Below are positions 1 through 9,729 of a stretch of 64,000 bases of DNA, piece by piece; positions within the stretch are counted from its first letter, which is position 1, and each line of letters starts with the position of its first letter. Position numbers and translations under genes: made by a program. The notes under the pieces were generated by a model, which was not told the origin of the DNA, ran no database searches, and was given only the letters and a program-made list of their open reading frames with translations. The stretch comes from Pohlia nutans (lineage: Eukaryota > Streptophyta > Bryopsida > Bryales > Mniaceae): NCBI GenBank assembly GCA_022496805.1, contig CM040103.1, positions 6,652,001-6,716,000 on the forward strand. The letters run 5' to 3'.

Positions 1-600
1 GGGTTAAACTTTCTCACGTACACAATTGCAACGACCAAACAACAAGCAATCGAGCTAGGGTTAATAAAAAATAAATTCACAAGTGTTGTTTCGAAACTCC
101 TGCAAATCAAATTCGAAGGATGACATGACCATAACAACTATCTACATTGTGTAAATGGATTCAAAACTCCACGCTAAATCAATGTTTGACATCTCCTTTT
201 CTTTGAAGAATGCAACATGAAAATCAAATGAAAAAAATGCATAATGATTTTTCTCTTGCCTGCGTGAAACGCCAGCAACGCAGTGCACGAGAATTTCGCC
301 ATCGCTGCGGCCTTTGTCAATAAACTCCAGACATTCCTCCAGATGATCCAACAAGTTCTGAGATTCGATGTCACGAATAGGCACGATTTTCCTCTCCAGC
401 TTGTCAACTTGGACCTCAGCCACATTGACAACCCCAAGGGGACTATTCTCCTCGTCCTCCTCCGGCGGCTTCTTGCACTCCAGACTATCTTTCGGCATGA
501 TGAGCGACAACATATGCGTAACCGGCGGATTTGGCGACGTCAACACCTCCGCGGCATCCCTAATGTTGCCTATATACAACCTATCCCTCACTAGCTTCAT
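1..600 (-). CDS. Dual-specificity protein phosphatase, N-terminal part (runs off the left edge)
   Basis: Two exons are visible on the minus strand: exon 1 at 600-260 with the start ATG at 600, and exon 2 from 54 to the window edge. Exon 1 opens with a short beta-strand pair typical of DUSPs (LYIGNIRDA, residues 9-17), has the general-acid region (PIRDIES, Asp77) and reaches the P-loop HCVAGVSR (residues 106-113), the HCX5R signature with Cys107 as nucleophile and Arg113. Exon 2 continues in phase with SSIACCLVVAIVYV, the usual helix after the P-loop. The product should dephosphorylate phospho-Ser/Thr/Tyr in proteins, probably MAPK-type substrates (family inference). The intron at 55-259 has a GC donor (AG|GCAAGA) and a CCTAG acceptor behind a T-rich tract. 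A PEDEEN-like acidic insert lies between residues 45 and 53. The C-terminal part is missing because the window ends, so the exact subfamily (DUSP12-like or other) is open. Confidence 0.86.
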
Positions 601-1458
601 CTCTCACTTCTCGAGGGATTCAGTAACGTCACCTATGTTTCTTGATTTAACAAAACATAAAAAAAGGACTTCCCGAGAAACAAAACTAAAAATAAATTAA
701 TTAATATATGTCTTCCACCACTGCAACACAGAAAAGAAAAATAATAATTAGTGAAACGCAAAACTCTAAAATCTCTGCAACAAAGTCACAAACCTCAACA
801 ACAGTGGCGCTAAAGCTTCACACAAGAGCAACAACAACAAGAGTAAAAACCGAATGAGTTGATTTTTTGCGTTAAAGAAAAGGTGAAAAAAAATTCAAAC
901 GACGTCGAATTTCAGCAAGAAAAAGTATGAGAACAAAAGGAGGAATCACTCACCCTTGCGATGAGAAATGGAGGTTTTGGAATTGCGAAAACAGGAAAAT
1001 GAAATGGTGGAATTCAAAGGAGAAAAATGCAGAGGCTGTAAGAGGAGATGAGGGAAGCCAAGGCACGAGGCTGCCGCTTTGTATCCCTTGGGATCTAGAA
1101 ACCGCGAAGATTTGGGGTCGGGGGACACGGCGACCGGTGACCGCGGAAGTGGAGGGTCAATCTCCGTCAACCGTGACGTAGACGAAAGCCTGACACGTGG
1201 TCCACAGAGGGAATCTGGTTTTCCTATTGGCGCATAACTGGTAGTTATGATTAATTTAATTGAAGATTGCGCAAGTTACTAATAAGTTAGTAAGTTGCAG
1301 TGCCAGTTCATTAGTTACTCGTAAATGTGTAAGCACTTTTTTCGCTTGTCAGTGGGATTTGAGAGATTGATGAGCCAGCTATTGTCAGAATGTAACTACT
1401 TGTGAAGAATCAGAAGAAAGTGGTCTTTTATATGGAATAAAAATAAAATAAAAGTGAT
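601..1458 (-). promoter_or_regulatory. 5' leader and upstream region of the phosphatase gene
   Basis: No convincing coding region is seen. The stretch 930-1210 is richer in G and C than its surroundings, as expected near a transcription start. Short open frames on both strands here (927-1181 and 946-1170) overlap each other and resemble nothing known. The exact transcription start cannot be read from the sequence. Confidence 0.4.
1194..1199. promoter_or_regulatory. G-box (CACGTG) about 0.6 kb upstream of the phosphatase ATG
   Basis: The palindrome CACGTG sits in TGACACGTGGTC. In plants the ACACGTGG context is bound by bZIP and bHLH factors and is common in abscisic-acid and light-responsive promoters. 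Seen in sequence; the role is inferred from position only. Confidence 0.4.
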
Positions 1459-1826
1459 ACCGTACCTTAGGGGCAGCTTCATCACTCCTCCGTCGAATAA
1501 TTAATTAATTTCAAATTTTGATGTCCGGCAATTAAAAAAGTAATTTTTTAAAATTCAACTTTTCAGGAAATAAATAACTTTAAGTTCAACTTTCATCCAC
1601 AATTGATGAAGTTTCATTGAATGTTTGTTATTTTAGTGGACTTTATGTGACCACTCTTAACATTTTTATTTTTTATTTTTTTAGTTCATGTATTCAATTT
1701 CAAAATATTCCATCATTCATCTAATTTAATTTCATGGTTTTCCGGCAAATAGGCAACATAATATTTTTTTTATTCGACATTTTTATTTGGAATTATTTTT
1801 TGCCGAAGCTCCCCTAAGGTACGGTA
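1459..1826. mobile_element. MITE with TA-flanked inverted ends
   Basis: The left end TACCGTACCTTAGGGG and the right end CCCCTAAGGTACGGTA are exact inverse complements and continue with GCAGCTTC / GAAGCT. Both ends sit on TA, the target typical of Tc1/mariner-Stowaway elements. The interior is AT-rich and non-coding. Confidence 0.7.
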
Positions 1827-1937
1827 GTCTTTTTACGTTATCTCTGCCCCAGCCGAAGAGTAAGAAATTCCTTCATTTTTGGGAGTTACACGGTTGGACA
1901 GTAAGAACAAGCGGTAAAAATAAATTTGAAGTAAATA

Positions 1938-1960
1938 TTAACCCCTAAACGTCCCATGGG
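1938..1960. repeat. Solo left terminus of the TTAA element family
   Basis: TTAACCCCTAAACGTCCC matches the left end of the TTAA-flanked family seen at 2167, 9730, 14097 and elsewhere. No matching right end is found before the next element, so it is either truncated or its partner has decayed. Confidence 0.5.
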
Positions 1961-2166
1961 GATAGTAGATACGTGGCCGTATAATTGACATTTGCTGCCA
2001 ACAAGAAGCTCTAAATTGAGATCTCAATAGCTCACTAAAACCCCATTGATGTAAATTTTAGTTTTTGTGTTGAACTCAAACCTATAAAAGGTCTGGATCT
2101 ATTTCAAATACTAGAAAAATATACCATATTCTACTGGCCGCAAAGGCACTTTCAGAATTCAGACGT

Positions 2167-3081
2167 TCAACCCCTAAAGGATCATGCTCATTTCTAAAAT
2201 TTTATCACTTTCTCGTGATGCTTTCAGATAGGCAATTGTATCTCTTAATTGGTGTTCATGTAGAAAAATTCACCGTTGAAGTTCAAGAAGGAGTTAGTCA
2301 TGAGACTATACATCAATTTTTAGAACAATCTACCGTATATATTACATGATTATAAGGTTTGATCATAAATTGATTTTCTGAAAATTTTGAATAAAAGCAA
2401 CAGGTCATTCATCGCAAACTTTCTCATAAATTTAAAAACCATGATTAGCGTTTGAAAGTTTAGGAGCATACAAAGATGTACTATATCTAGGTGCCCACAA
2501 AAAATAATGTTCTAAAACTAAATACAACAACGATGATTGATTCTCAAAGATTTATGTTTATGTCAAGTGTCTTGTTGGTGACTCGTTGAGCCGGTGTTTG
2601 TGATCATTATTAATTTTTACATTGCAAAAATGGTTTAAAGAATTCAAATATATATTAGGAATATTCCAAAATAATATAAAATATGTAGAAAAGATTCTAA
2701 TTATTTTGAAAAGATTCCATTTAAAATATATTTAAACATTTTCCGTAATTATTTTATAGTGTTAATGATGCAGTAATGGCAAATATTTTACATATTGAAC
2801 ACTTTTTTTTAATACGAATGTGACGTCCAAGTGTGAAAACGCCCTTCAAGTCATCAACCGCCCTAACTACCATGTCCCAAGTTCACCTACATTGACGTTT
2901 TAATTTTTCCCGATGAATCAATCAATGTAATTGCAAATCTTGAAGGATTTTTGTGTTCTTGAAACGAACATTTTCAATTCTCTAGTTAACATTGAGTCAA
3001 AATTATGAAATCCAAACAAATTATTAAAGTAATGAAATTATTCTTAGACACAATGTGTCCACCTGGTCCTTTAGGGGTTAA
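2167..3081. mobile_element. TTAA-family (piggyBac-like) element, copy A
   Basis: The left end CCCCTAAAGGATCATG and the right end TGGTCCTTTAGGGGTTAA are inverted repeats. The right target is TTAA and the left has decayed to TCAA. The interior (about 0.9 kb) is non-coding and closely matches copy B at 9730-11631. Around 2860-2885 copy A has the uninterrupted sequence that is split by a nested element in copy B. Confidence 0.75.
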
Positions 3082-3134
3082 GGGTTGAGGGAAAGACTAC
3101 AAGACTACATCAGTACCACGCACCAAAATCACTA

Positions 3135-4130
3135 TATATTGTGGGTGGGTGAATGGCATGGGTACATTCATGTGTTTGGACAAATTCTCATATGTTTGAA
3201 CAATTTTTCATTAAATTTGGATGAATTTGCTACAATATATTGAAAAAATAATTATTGGTAAAGCCTCTCATAAATATTGTGGACCACAGTATATGGTAAT
3301 TTTAGTGTAGCAAAAAAGGTAGTGCTTCCTAAGAAAATGTTTAGGCAAAATCATTATGCATGTGTGGAATTGGGCACCACTTACCTGGGCAATTCTTTTG
3401 GAAGTGCCACATTTTCTACTACTATAGTGTACATGATCAGATTCATCTATAGGGTGTTGAATATTTAATTAGTTCTCTAAAATCAATTCATTTAAGATTT
3501 TTAATTTTTAATTTTGAAATTCTTCTTCTTTAAATTTGTAAAAAAGGTGAAAAAAAAAATCTTAAAATTTTGGCCCTTATTAAAATAATATAATTAGTGT
3601 TGAAGCGGACCATCTAGTATGGCTGCCAAGGATTTTAAAAAAAATATGAAAAATAAAATATATTTTCAAGTAGAAAATAAAGTCTACTTTCTAACCCAAT
3701 TAGAATCATGTCAATCCGGTTTGAACTCCACCAAGGAGAATTTTTCAAAGACAAAGACCTCAATATTGTTCAAGTGTTATATAAAATTTACCATTTTGGA
3801 AAAATAATGATGTCCTTTGAAAAATTTAGTCATTGTTTTCATTTAATTTTCTATTGTTATCTTTGGTGTGAATTGAATGACATTCAATAAAACGATTGAG
3901 CAACTAACTGCGAGTGACTTGAAGAGTTGGAATTGCCCCAATAAACTCTTTACTCGCAACAATCTTATGACTCACATTACTCTTCTACTCAAATCACCAT
4001 ATAATATGGCCCACGATATTTATAAGAGGCTTTACCGATGATTATTTTTCCAAAACAATAGGGTAAAATCCATCCAAATGCAATGAAAATTTGTCCAAAT
4101 GGATGAATGTACCCACCACCCTGTACTGTA
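3135..4130. mobile_element. Foldback element with long imperfect inverted arms
   Basis: The segment from about 3150 to 3310 (GGGTACATTCAT... to ...ATGGTAATTTTAG) is repeated in reverse complement at about 3990-4130. The arms are about 160 bp with scattered mismatches. The right outer end reads CCCTGTACTGTA, so a TA target with a CAGTACAGGG end is likely; the left outer end is decayed. Short open frames inside are not convincing. Confidence 0.55.
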
Positions 4131-4883
4131 GTCAACAACTGACATCAGCAACATCAATTTCACATAAGGTAGATGCACCAAAAAATGTTAGGTACCAATT
4201 GTGGTCACCTATAAAAGCACTCATTTCAACTTTAGGAGTTACCAATTTAGTTATCACAAGTATGTATCAAGTTAGCCATCTGCTTGGATTAGAAATGAAA
4301 GACAGTTACTAGTACACCTACTAACATCAATAGTGGTCTATGCTTGTTAAGTTTATAAATTTATAACAAAATCATACATTGTGAAAAAAATTAATTAAAA
4401 ATTGAGCTTGGTTATTAAACCCAAATTTTTATGCGCTGCAATTTTTACCATTGAAAATGAGTGCTCTATATAGGTTGAAATGCTTAAACTGATGGCAACT
4501 GTACCCCTTACCTTATAGAATCACTGCATCCAGTTTGTGTTGTGAAATGTGGATAACTTCATCAACCGTAATTCATTGCCCAAAACTGAATGATGAAGAA
4601 TCTTGTACATGGTTTTATTCTTTTATACAAGGTTCACTTCTCTCAAAACTAACCCCAGATGGTTAGTTGTTAAAAAAGAGGGGGGCGGGGGCCCTTATAC
4701 AGTGGCATTGTTAACGGATTTGGATAGATTTGACCTTGGTTTCGGGACTCGGTCACACGGCAACATTCATCATACACCTTGCTGACACGATCACATGATG
4801 TGTTGATTGAATGTTGCATGTTCTGCATAGATTTTAATAGGAAACCGATCCTTGCAAATAAACAATTCCCAGACTGCACCAAC
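4131..4883. repeat. Unassigned stretch holding an old duplicate of 9395-9560
   Basis: About 4155-4330 aligns by eye with 9395-9560: AAGGTAGATGCACCA and AAGGTAGAAGCATCA start the blocks, then CACCTATAAAAGCACTCATTTC against CACCTATGCAAGCACCTGTTTC. No gene is recognised. The rest of the stretch is AT-rich and featureless apart from a short GGGGGCGGGGG run near 4682. Confidence 0.4.
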
Positions 4884-5187
4884 AACTAAGTGGGGGTGTC
4901 TAAATCCCCCCATCGCCCCATCGAGCGTGGCTCGGAGGCCAGCTTCGGGAGGTGGTGGCAGGGGTGGGGTAAAACCTGCCCCCTATTTTTAAGTTGAGTA
5001 GGGCCCTACTTGATCTCAATGGGGTTCCCAAGGGTAATTTGGGGCCGCGGGCCCCAAATTTTGCAAAAAAAAAACCAAAAAAGTCCCCAAGTGGTCAAAA
5101 CGGGGAGGGCCAAAAAAAATGAGCCCAACCGAGCCTAGCATCCGAGCCACGCTCGATGGGGAGAAATAAAGAGACCCCAACTAAGTG
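4884..5187. mobile_element. Foldback MITE with 9-bp target duplication (Mutator-like)
   Basis: Direct repeats AACTAAGTG stand at 4884-4892 and 5179-5187. Between them the element begins GGGGTGTCTAAATCC and ends AGAGACCCC. About 40 bp of each end are inverted repeats, including the exact pair CATCGAGCGTGGCTCGGA and its complement. A 9-bp duplication is the hallmark of Mutator-like elements. The element is clearly GC-richer than its surroundings and non-coding. Confidence 0.8.
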
Positions 5188-5252
5188 ATGGTAAAGCCGA
5201 AAGGTCCTTTTTGTTGGGTGTGGTAAGTTGTAGGGTACGTACCTACACTACG

Positions 5253-5499
5253 TAGGGGTATTAAGGGGATTGAAAAATTAGGGGTACTTATCCTATAAAA
5301 AGTACTTTATGAAAATTTTGAAAAAAAATATAATAAAAAAGTATTGACTATAATAAGAAATAATAACAATTTATGTCAAAAATAGAATAATAAATAAATT
5401 AGTTTTTATTTTATTTATTTTACTTACAATACAGTAACAATCAATATTTATTTAACGTCAAATATCAATAAATTAGTATAGGTCCTCTTAATACTCCTA
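5253..5499. mobile_element. Candidate MITE with short inverted ends
   Basis: The left end TAGGGGTATTAAGGGG and the right end CCTCTTAATACTCCTA are complementary at 14 of 16 positions. The interior is AT-rich and non-coding. The element lacks a clear target duplication beyond TA. Confidence 0.45.
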
Positions 5500-6177
5500 T
5501 TTATTATGGATCACCTGCCAGCTGGCCTAGAACCAGGTCCCCTCTATGGATGGTGCAAAGTGGATAACAGTCAAAATATGAGGTGTCACAAATATTCCAA
5601 TGTTTTAATGCCACTTGTCCACTTGACCCTAGATAGAAACAAAAGGTAACTCAATTTTTGTCCAATTCAAGGACCTTCGTCACGAAAAACAGAAGGCTCA
5701 TGGCCCATTCACACCGGTCACCCAACGCAAGTGTGGCAAAGAATACGCTTTCGTCAAGTAAGTTTTTGGTAGCTATGGTGTACTTTTGTAATATTTATTT
5801 TTTTAACAAGATGCATGCAGGAAGCTGCTCCAACGTATTTTGAGTGCCGCAAGAAATTTGTGCTCTACCAACGCACATGCGTTGGCCAAAAGCAAGAAGA
5901 GACAAGAATATGACATTGCAAGAAATTGTATATTATTTTCAACTCTAGTGTAGAGTTTACCCAAAATTGACCTTATACTTTTGTGTTCAAGAGATGTACA
6001 TTTTAGGCAAGAATATGTTTGGGTTGGTTTAGAAAAGGTTGCAGTTATATGTGGTTATTTTAGACCCAGTTCACGCTATCTGAAGAACGTAGACAATGTT
6101 GCAAATGCTCTTCCACTCATGCTACGCCTCCACATCAACAACTTCTAGCCGTTATGTTTGCAATCAGTTAGGAAAGT
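5500..6177. other. No gene seen; unassigned intergenic sequence
   Basis: The motif CATGGCCCATTCACACC at 5699 recurs at 7265, where it forms one end of a MITE, so a decayed relative may lie here. Otherwise nothing is recognised. Confidence 0.3.
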
Positions 6178-6318
6178 CACTACAAGGGTTGACTTAAGCG
6201 AACTTGTTGATAGTTGTGAGGTGACACGTGAAGAATGAAATTCAAATGTTACGACTTTCACTCTTCACATGTCACCTCACAACTATCAACAAGTTCGCTT
6301 CAATCAACCCTTGTAGTG
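6178..6318. repeat. 141-bp hairpin (near-perfect palindrome)
   Basis: The left arm CACTACAAGGGTTGA... and the right arm ...TCAACCCTTGTAGTG pair over about 60 bp with few mismatches, leaving a short loop around 6242-6255. AAGT stands on both sides (6174-6177 and 6319-6322), a possible target duplication. It is probably a miniature foldback transposon. Confidence 0.65.
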
Positions 6319-7256
6319 AAGTGATCCACAACTTGACGTGAACACCGATTGTTGCCGAATGTGCGAATTTATACACACAATTTTCCTTTACACGGTTGGA
6401 GGTGCTCTATGAAAGTATTGGTATCCCTAGCATCGTACTACTCATTTGTGTCATTTAGATGATTAGTTGACTGAATATTTGTTCATCACACATGATGCCC
6501 ATGACACTAAATATGCCTTTCAGTGTACTGTAGTGTTCATTCTAACTTATTGTTCCCTGGACAACAGATAAGAGACCGATGTTTTTTTTTAGTAGAAGAG
6601 AGGTACTTGAGTCGCAATGAATAGTGTCAAAGTGTGATGCCCAAGGTCCATATAGACACCAAGTTAGTGCCAATGTGGGTATTGGGCACCATGCTGTGGC
6701 ATTATTTCTTGGTGTCCAAAGACCACCATTTTCACTAGTGTAGAGAAGACATTGAGACATGCACAATTCCAATAACCTAACTTTAACTTATGAACAAACC
6801 AAAAGATCATTATCCCAATTAATGTACTATTATGAGGATATTGATTTGCCAAACTCAATACTATAGGTCAAAAGTAAGGTCGGCAAAAAATATTTAAGGG
6901 AATAAACATAATTTATCTTGGGAAATTGTTTTTATTCTTAATTTTTAAAATGTATCTTATGACATAGTATAATAGAGTAATCCAATGAAGCACCCTTTAG
7001 AAAATTGAATCGAAAGAGAACATTCACTTAGATCCACTTTTTAAAATAATGAAGGAATGCCATTCATGTTCCATGAATTTTGGGATTACTGTGTCAATGT
7101 CACGTAAACTTAATTTCTAATTGTCATTAGATTGTGGTCTCATTGCAAAAGGATGCTAATTGGCTCCCATTGCTCTATTATGCCATGGAGGCTCTATAGA
7201 ATATTCTAAAATATTCTATATTCTAGTTATACATCTTTAATATTTAGACAACGCTG
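6319..7256. other. No gene seen; AT-rich intergenic sequence
   Basis: Short overlapping open frames on the minus strand (6542-6858) contradict each other and resemble nothing known. No repeat boundary is visible. Confidence 0.3.
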
Positions 7257-7580
7257 ATGAAGTCATGGCCCATTCACACCAAGCCCCTGTTGCACTTGCG
7301 TTCTTGAAATGGAAGAAGGTAAGTTAACAACGAGAAACAAAAAATAAATTCAAAGCCTTGTCTTTTCTTGTTGCAACTATTGTTTAAGCACTGTGCAATT
7401 GCACTACAGTGCCGCAAGTAAAACCATGCTCCTTTTTTGCGTTGCATTCCTTTCTATCATGCGTTAGAGTAATTTCTAATTGCGTCTTTTATATTTCTTG
7501 GGTGACAACATATTACCTCAAAGTCATTTGACGCATGATGCATGCGACAACATTGGTGTATGTGAATGGGCCATCATCAA
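7257..7580. mobile_element. Candidate MITE
   Basis: The left segment GATGAAGTCATGGCCCATTC and the right segment GAATGGGCCATCATC are inverted repeats about 320 bp apart. The ends are imperfect and no target duplication is clear. Confidence 0.4.
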
Positions 7581-7944
7581 AAAGCTGTCTATACTCTATG
7601 CTTCTACTTCAATGTCGAAGCGGAGTGAAATACTTTTTCTTTTTCTTTTTCTTTTTTCTTCTGTTTTGGCAAGAAATTGCCTTTTCTTTTGTATACGGAA
7701 ATGGTGTCCATGGATCACTGTCATGTAAGTGGTTCACAGAACTCAGGAGGCTGAAAAAGAAAAAGTGGAAACATGGGAACAGGTGTAGACGCCGGGGCCA
7801 TGGAAAGTGTATGTTACTAAACCCACAGCCGTTCACATGTTTGTAATGATGGGTTCCATCATGTATCTTTGAATGTAATGATGCTCCATGCAGCCTGTCC
7901 TCTCCACTTGCGTTTCAAAAATAAATAAAATCTGTTGTTGTGCA
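7581..7944. other. No gene seen; contains a CTTTTT-rich tract
   Basis: A pyrimidine tract of CTTTTT units lies at 7630-7660. The open frames across it are low-complexity artefacts. Confidence 0.3.
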
Positions 7945-8180
7945 ATGGAAACAAGCAGCTACGCTACGAGGAGCACTAACCAAAATAGCATGGATGAGGT
8001 CCGGAATGACCTTAAACTACCAGATGATGGAGAGGGGTACCTTTAAGGTGTTGCCGGGGTACCCAAGAGGTTGGCGGTCCGTAAAATCACTACTCTACCG
8101 GATGGAAAAATCCCGGCGATGGGTTGCCAAAAGCAACTCGTCAGCTTTCCCGCGGATTGCAAAGCAACTCGTGTGCGTCA
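7945..8180 (+). pseudogene. Coding-like fragment, unrecognised, with one in-frame stop
   Basis: From the ATG at 7945 one frame reads as ordinary protein for about 78 codons with a single TAA at 8044-8046. The text after the stop (KRLAVRKITTLPDGKIPAMG, then CQKQLVSFPADC) looks like real, unbiased protein rather than translated AT-rich DNA, and base composition is GC-richer than the flanks. It ends at an (AAT)n tract. The parent family is not recognised. It could be a fragment of a host gene or of a transposon protein. Confidence 0.4.
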
Positions 8181-8181
8181 A

Positions 8182-8204
8182 AATAATAATAATAATAATA
8201 ATAA
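8182..8204. repeat. (AAT)n microsatellite
   Basis: About seven AAT units directly follow the coding-like fragment at 7945-8180. A second, less regular AAT-rich block lies at 8349-8401. Confidence 0.85.
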
Positions 8205-9729
8205 ATAGCATGGATGAAGGACGAAAATGCATTTTAGTGGAATCATGGATAGAATATTTATGCTACAGTTGTATTTAGCCCAAGAGAATGGGTGTCCCCA
8301 CAATGCCTCTTCCCTCCAGTTAAAGCCAATAAAGCATCCATTTGTTTAAAAAATAATACTAATAATATTCATAATAATATTCATAATAATATTAATAATA
8401 CTACAAAAAGCGCAAGACGGATGAAAAAACGGAGTTCAATTCTGTACATCATGTAAAAAATGCATGGTTGAACCTGAAAGGTTTAACTCAAAAAAATCGA
8501 ACTTTGTGCATGAAATCTCATTGTGTCTTAGTTTCATATTGACTCATGTTCAAAATTGTTGAAAACTTTGATGGTTGAAATCTTGAAATCAAAGAGGAAT
8601 TCAATTTTTTTGGAATTAACAATAACTCCAATGATTGTATACTAAACTTGTGGTTGTATTTGCTGAAAATGTAAATTGCTTCGTGTATTCAAACACCGAG
8701 ACAATGACAAGCATAAGTGACAAAGTCCAATCTACTAATTTGCCTGTTTAACCTACTAAAATGCCTGTCCAACTCACGAGCATGTACTCCACTTGTAGAT
8801 TTCAAAAACTCCAGAAGTAAGGTGGACATGCATTTTAGTAGACTGGACGTTGTGAAAGATCAACGCTGCTTCACAGTCATAGGCTCCAACAAAGACGAAA
8901 GAGTCTTCTGTCCATATTTTTCAAAATAAGGGAAAGCTGCCTCCCAAAATATTCTGAAAGGAAGAGAAGATTCTGAACTTGGTATATTCTTATGCACGTC
9001 GACGTTTTTGCAGACTAAGCGAAGGATCAGAAAGTTGCAATCTGCCACATACGGTGTCTTGCACTTTACACTTCCTCTTGAGGGCTGGCCATTTCCTTGA
9101 GCTTTACATCACATCTGAAAATTGCATAAAGGATGATATTTTAACAGCCTTTTTTTCATGAGTGTTGTTCATCTTTTTCCAAGGACTTTCGCACTGCCAG
9201 ACTTATTCCACTCTTTGGCTTCGCAGATGGGACGTTTAATTGACCAACAAGGTGCTAAAAACGAGCATAAAACTCATGATGGGCTTCAAACTCCAAAGCC
9301 TGCAGATCGGCCTATTTTGGTCCACTTCTTTACAGAACCTGCTATATGGACAAGCTTTTGTGTAACAGTGTACATGTTCAATTCCAAATCCTTGCAGTAA
9401 GGTAGAAGCATCAGAACCTGTTAAGGACCAATTCCAGTCACCTATGCAAGCACCTGTTTCAACTTCGTGAGTTCCCAATCAAATGTTTACAACCATTATT
9501 TGTAATAGTTAGCAAATTGATTGGACTAAAAATGGAAGATAATCTTAATAAACTACATTTATGTAAAAGTAGCAACCAAGCATAGGATATGAAGAGCTTG
9601 GTTATATCTCATTACTTTCTCTTTAATCTTTTTAAGTTAAACTATTCTACTTTTGAGACCCTTGATTGAGCATGATTGCACGATTTCAATCATTGTGATC
9701 ATGTTCCATAATGTGAAAGTATAACCTCC
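8205..9729. other. No gene supported; old repeat copy at 9395-9560
   Basis: An open frame of 80 codons at 9158-9400 has fairly normal amino-acid composition but resembles no family. The part 9395-9560 matches 4155-4330 (old duplicate). The remaining sequence shows no feature. Confidence 0.3.

Noticed and set aside
1..9. GGGTTAAAC at the left edge as a TTAA-element terminus
   Set aside because: It is part of the phosphatase exon 2, which reads on in phase to the window edge.
8349..8401. CRISPR-like array
   Set aside because: The repeats are short AAT-rich units without spacers in a eukaryotic, AT-rich context.
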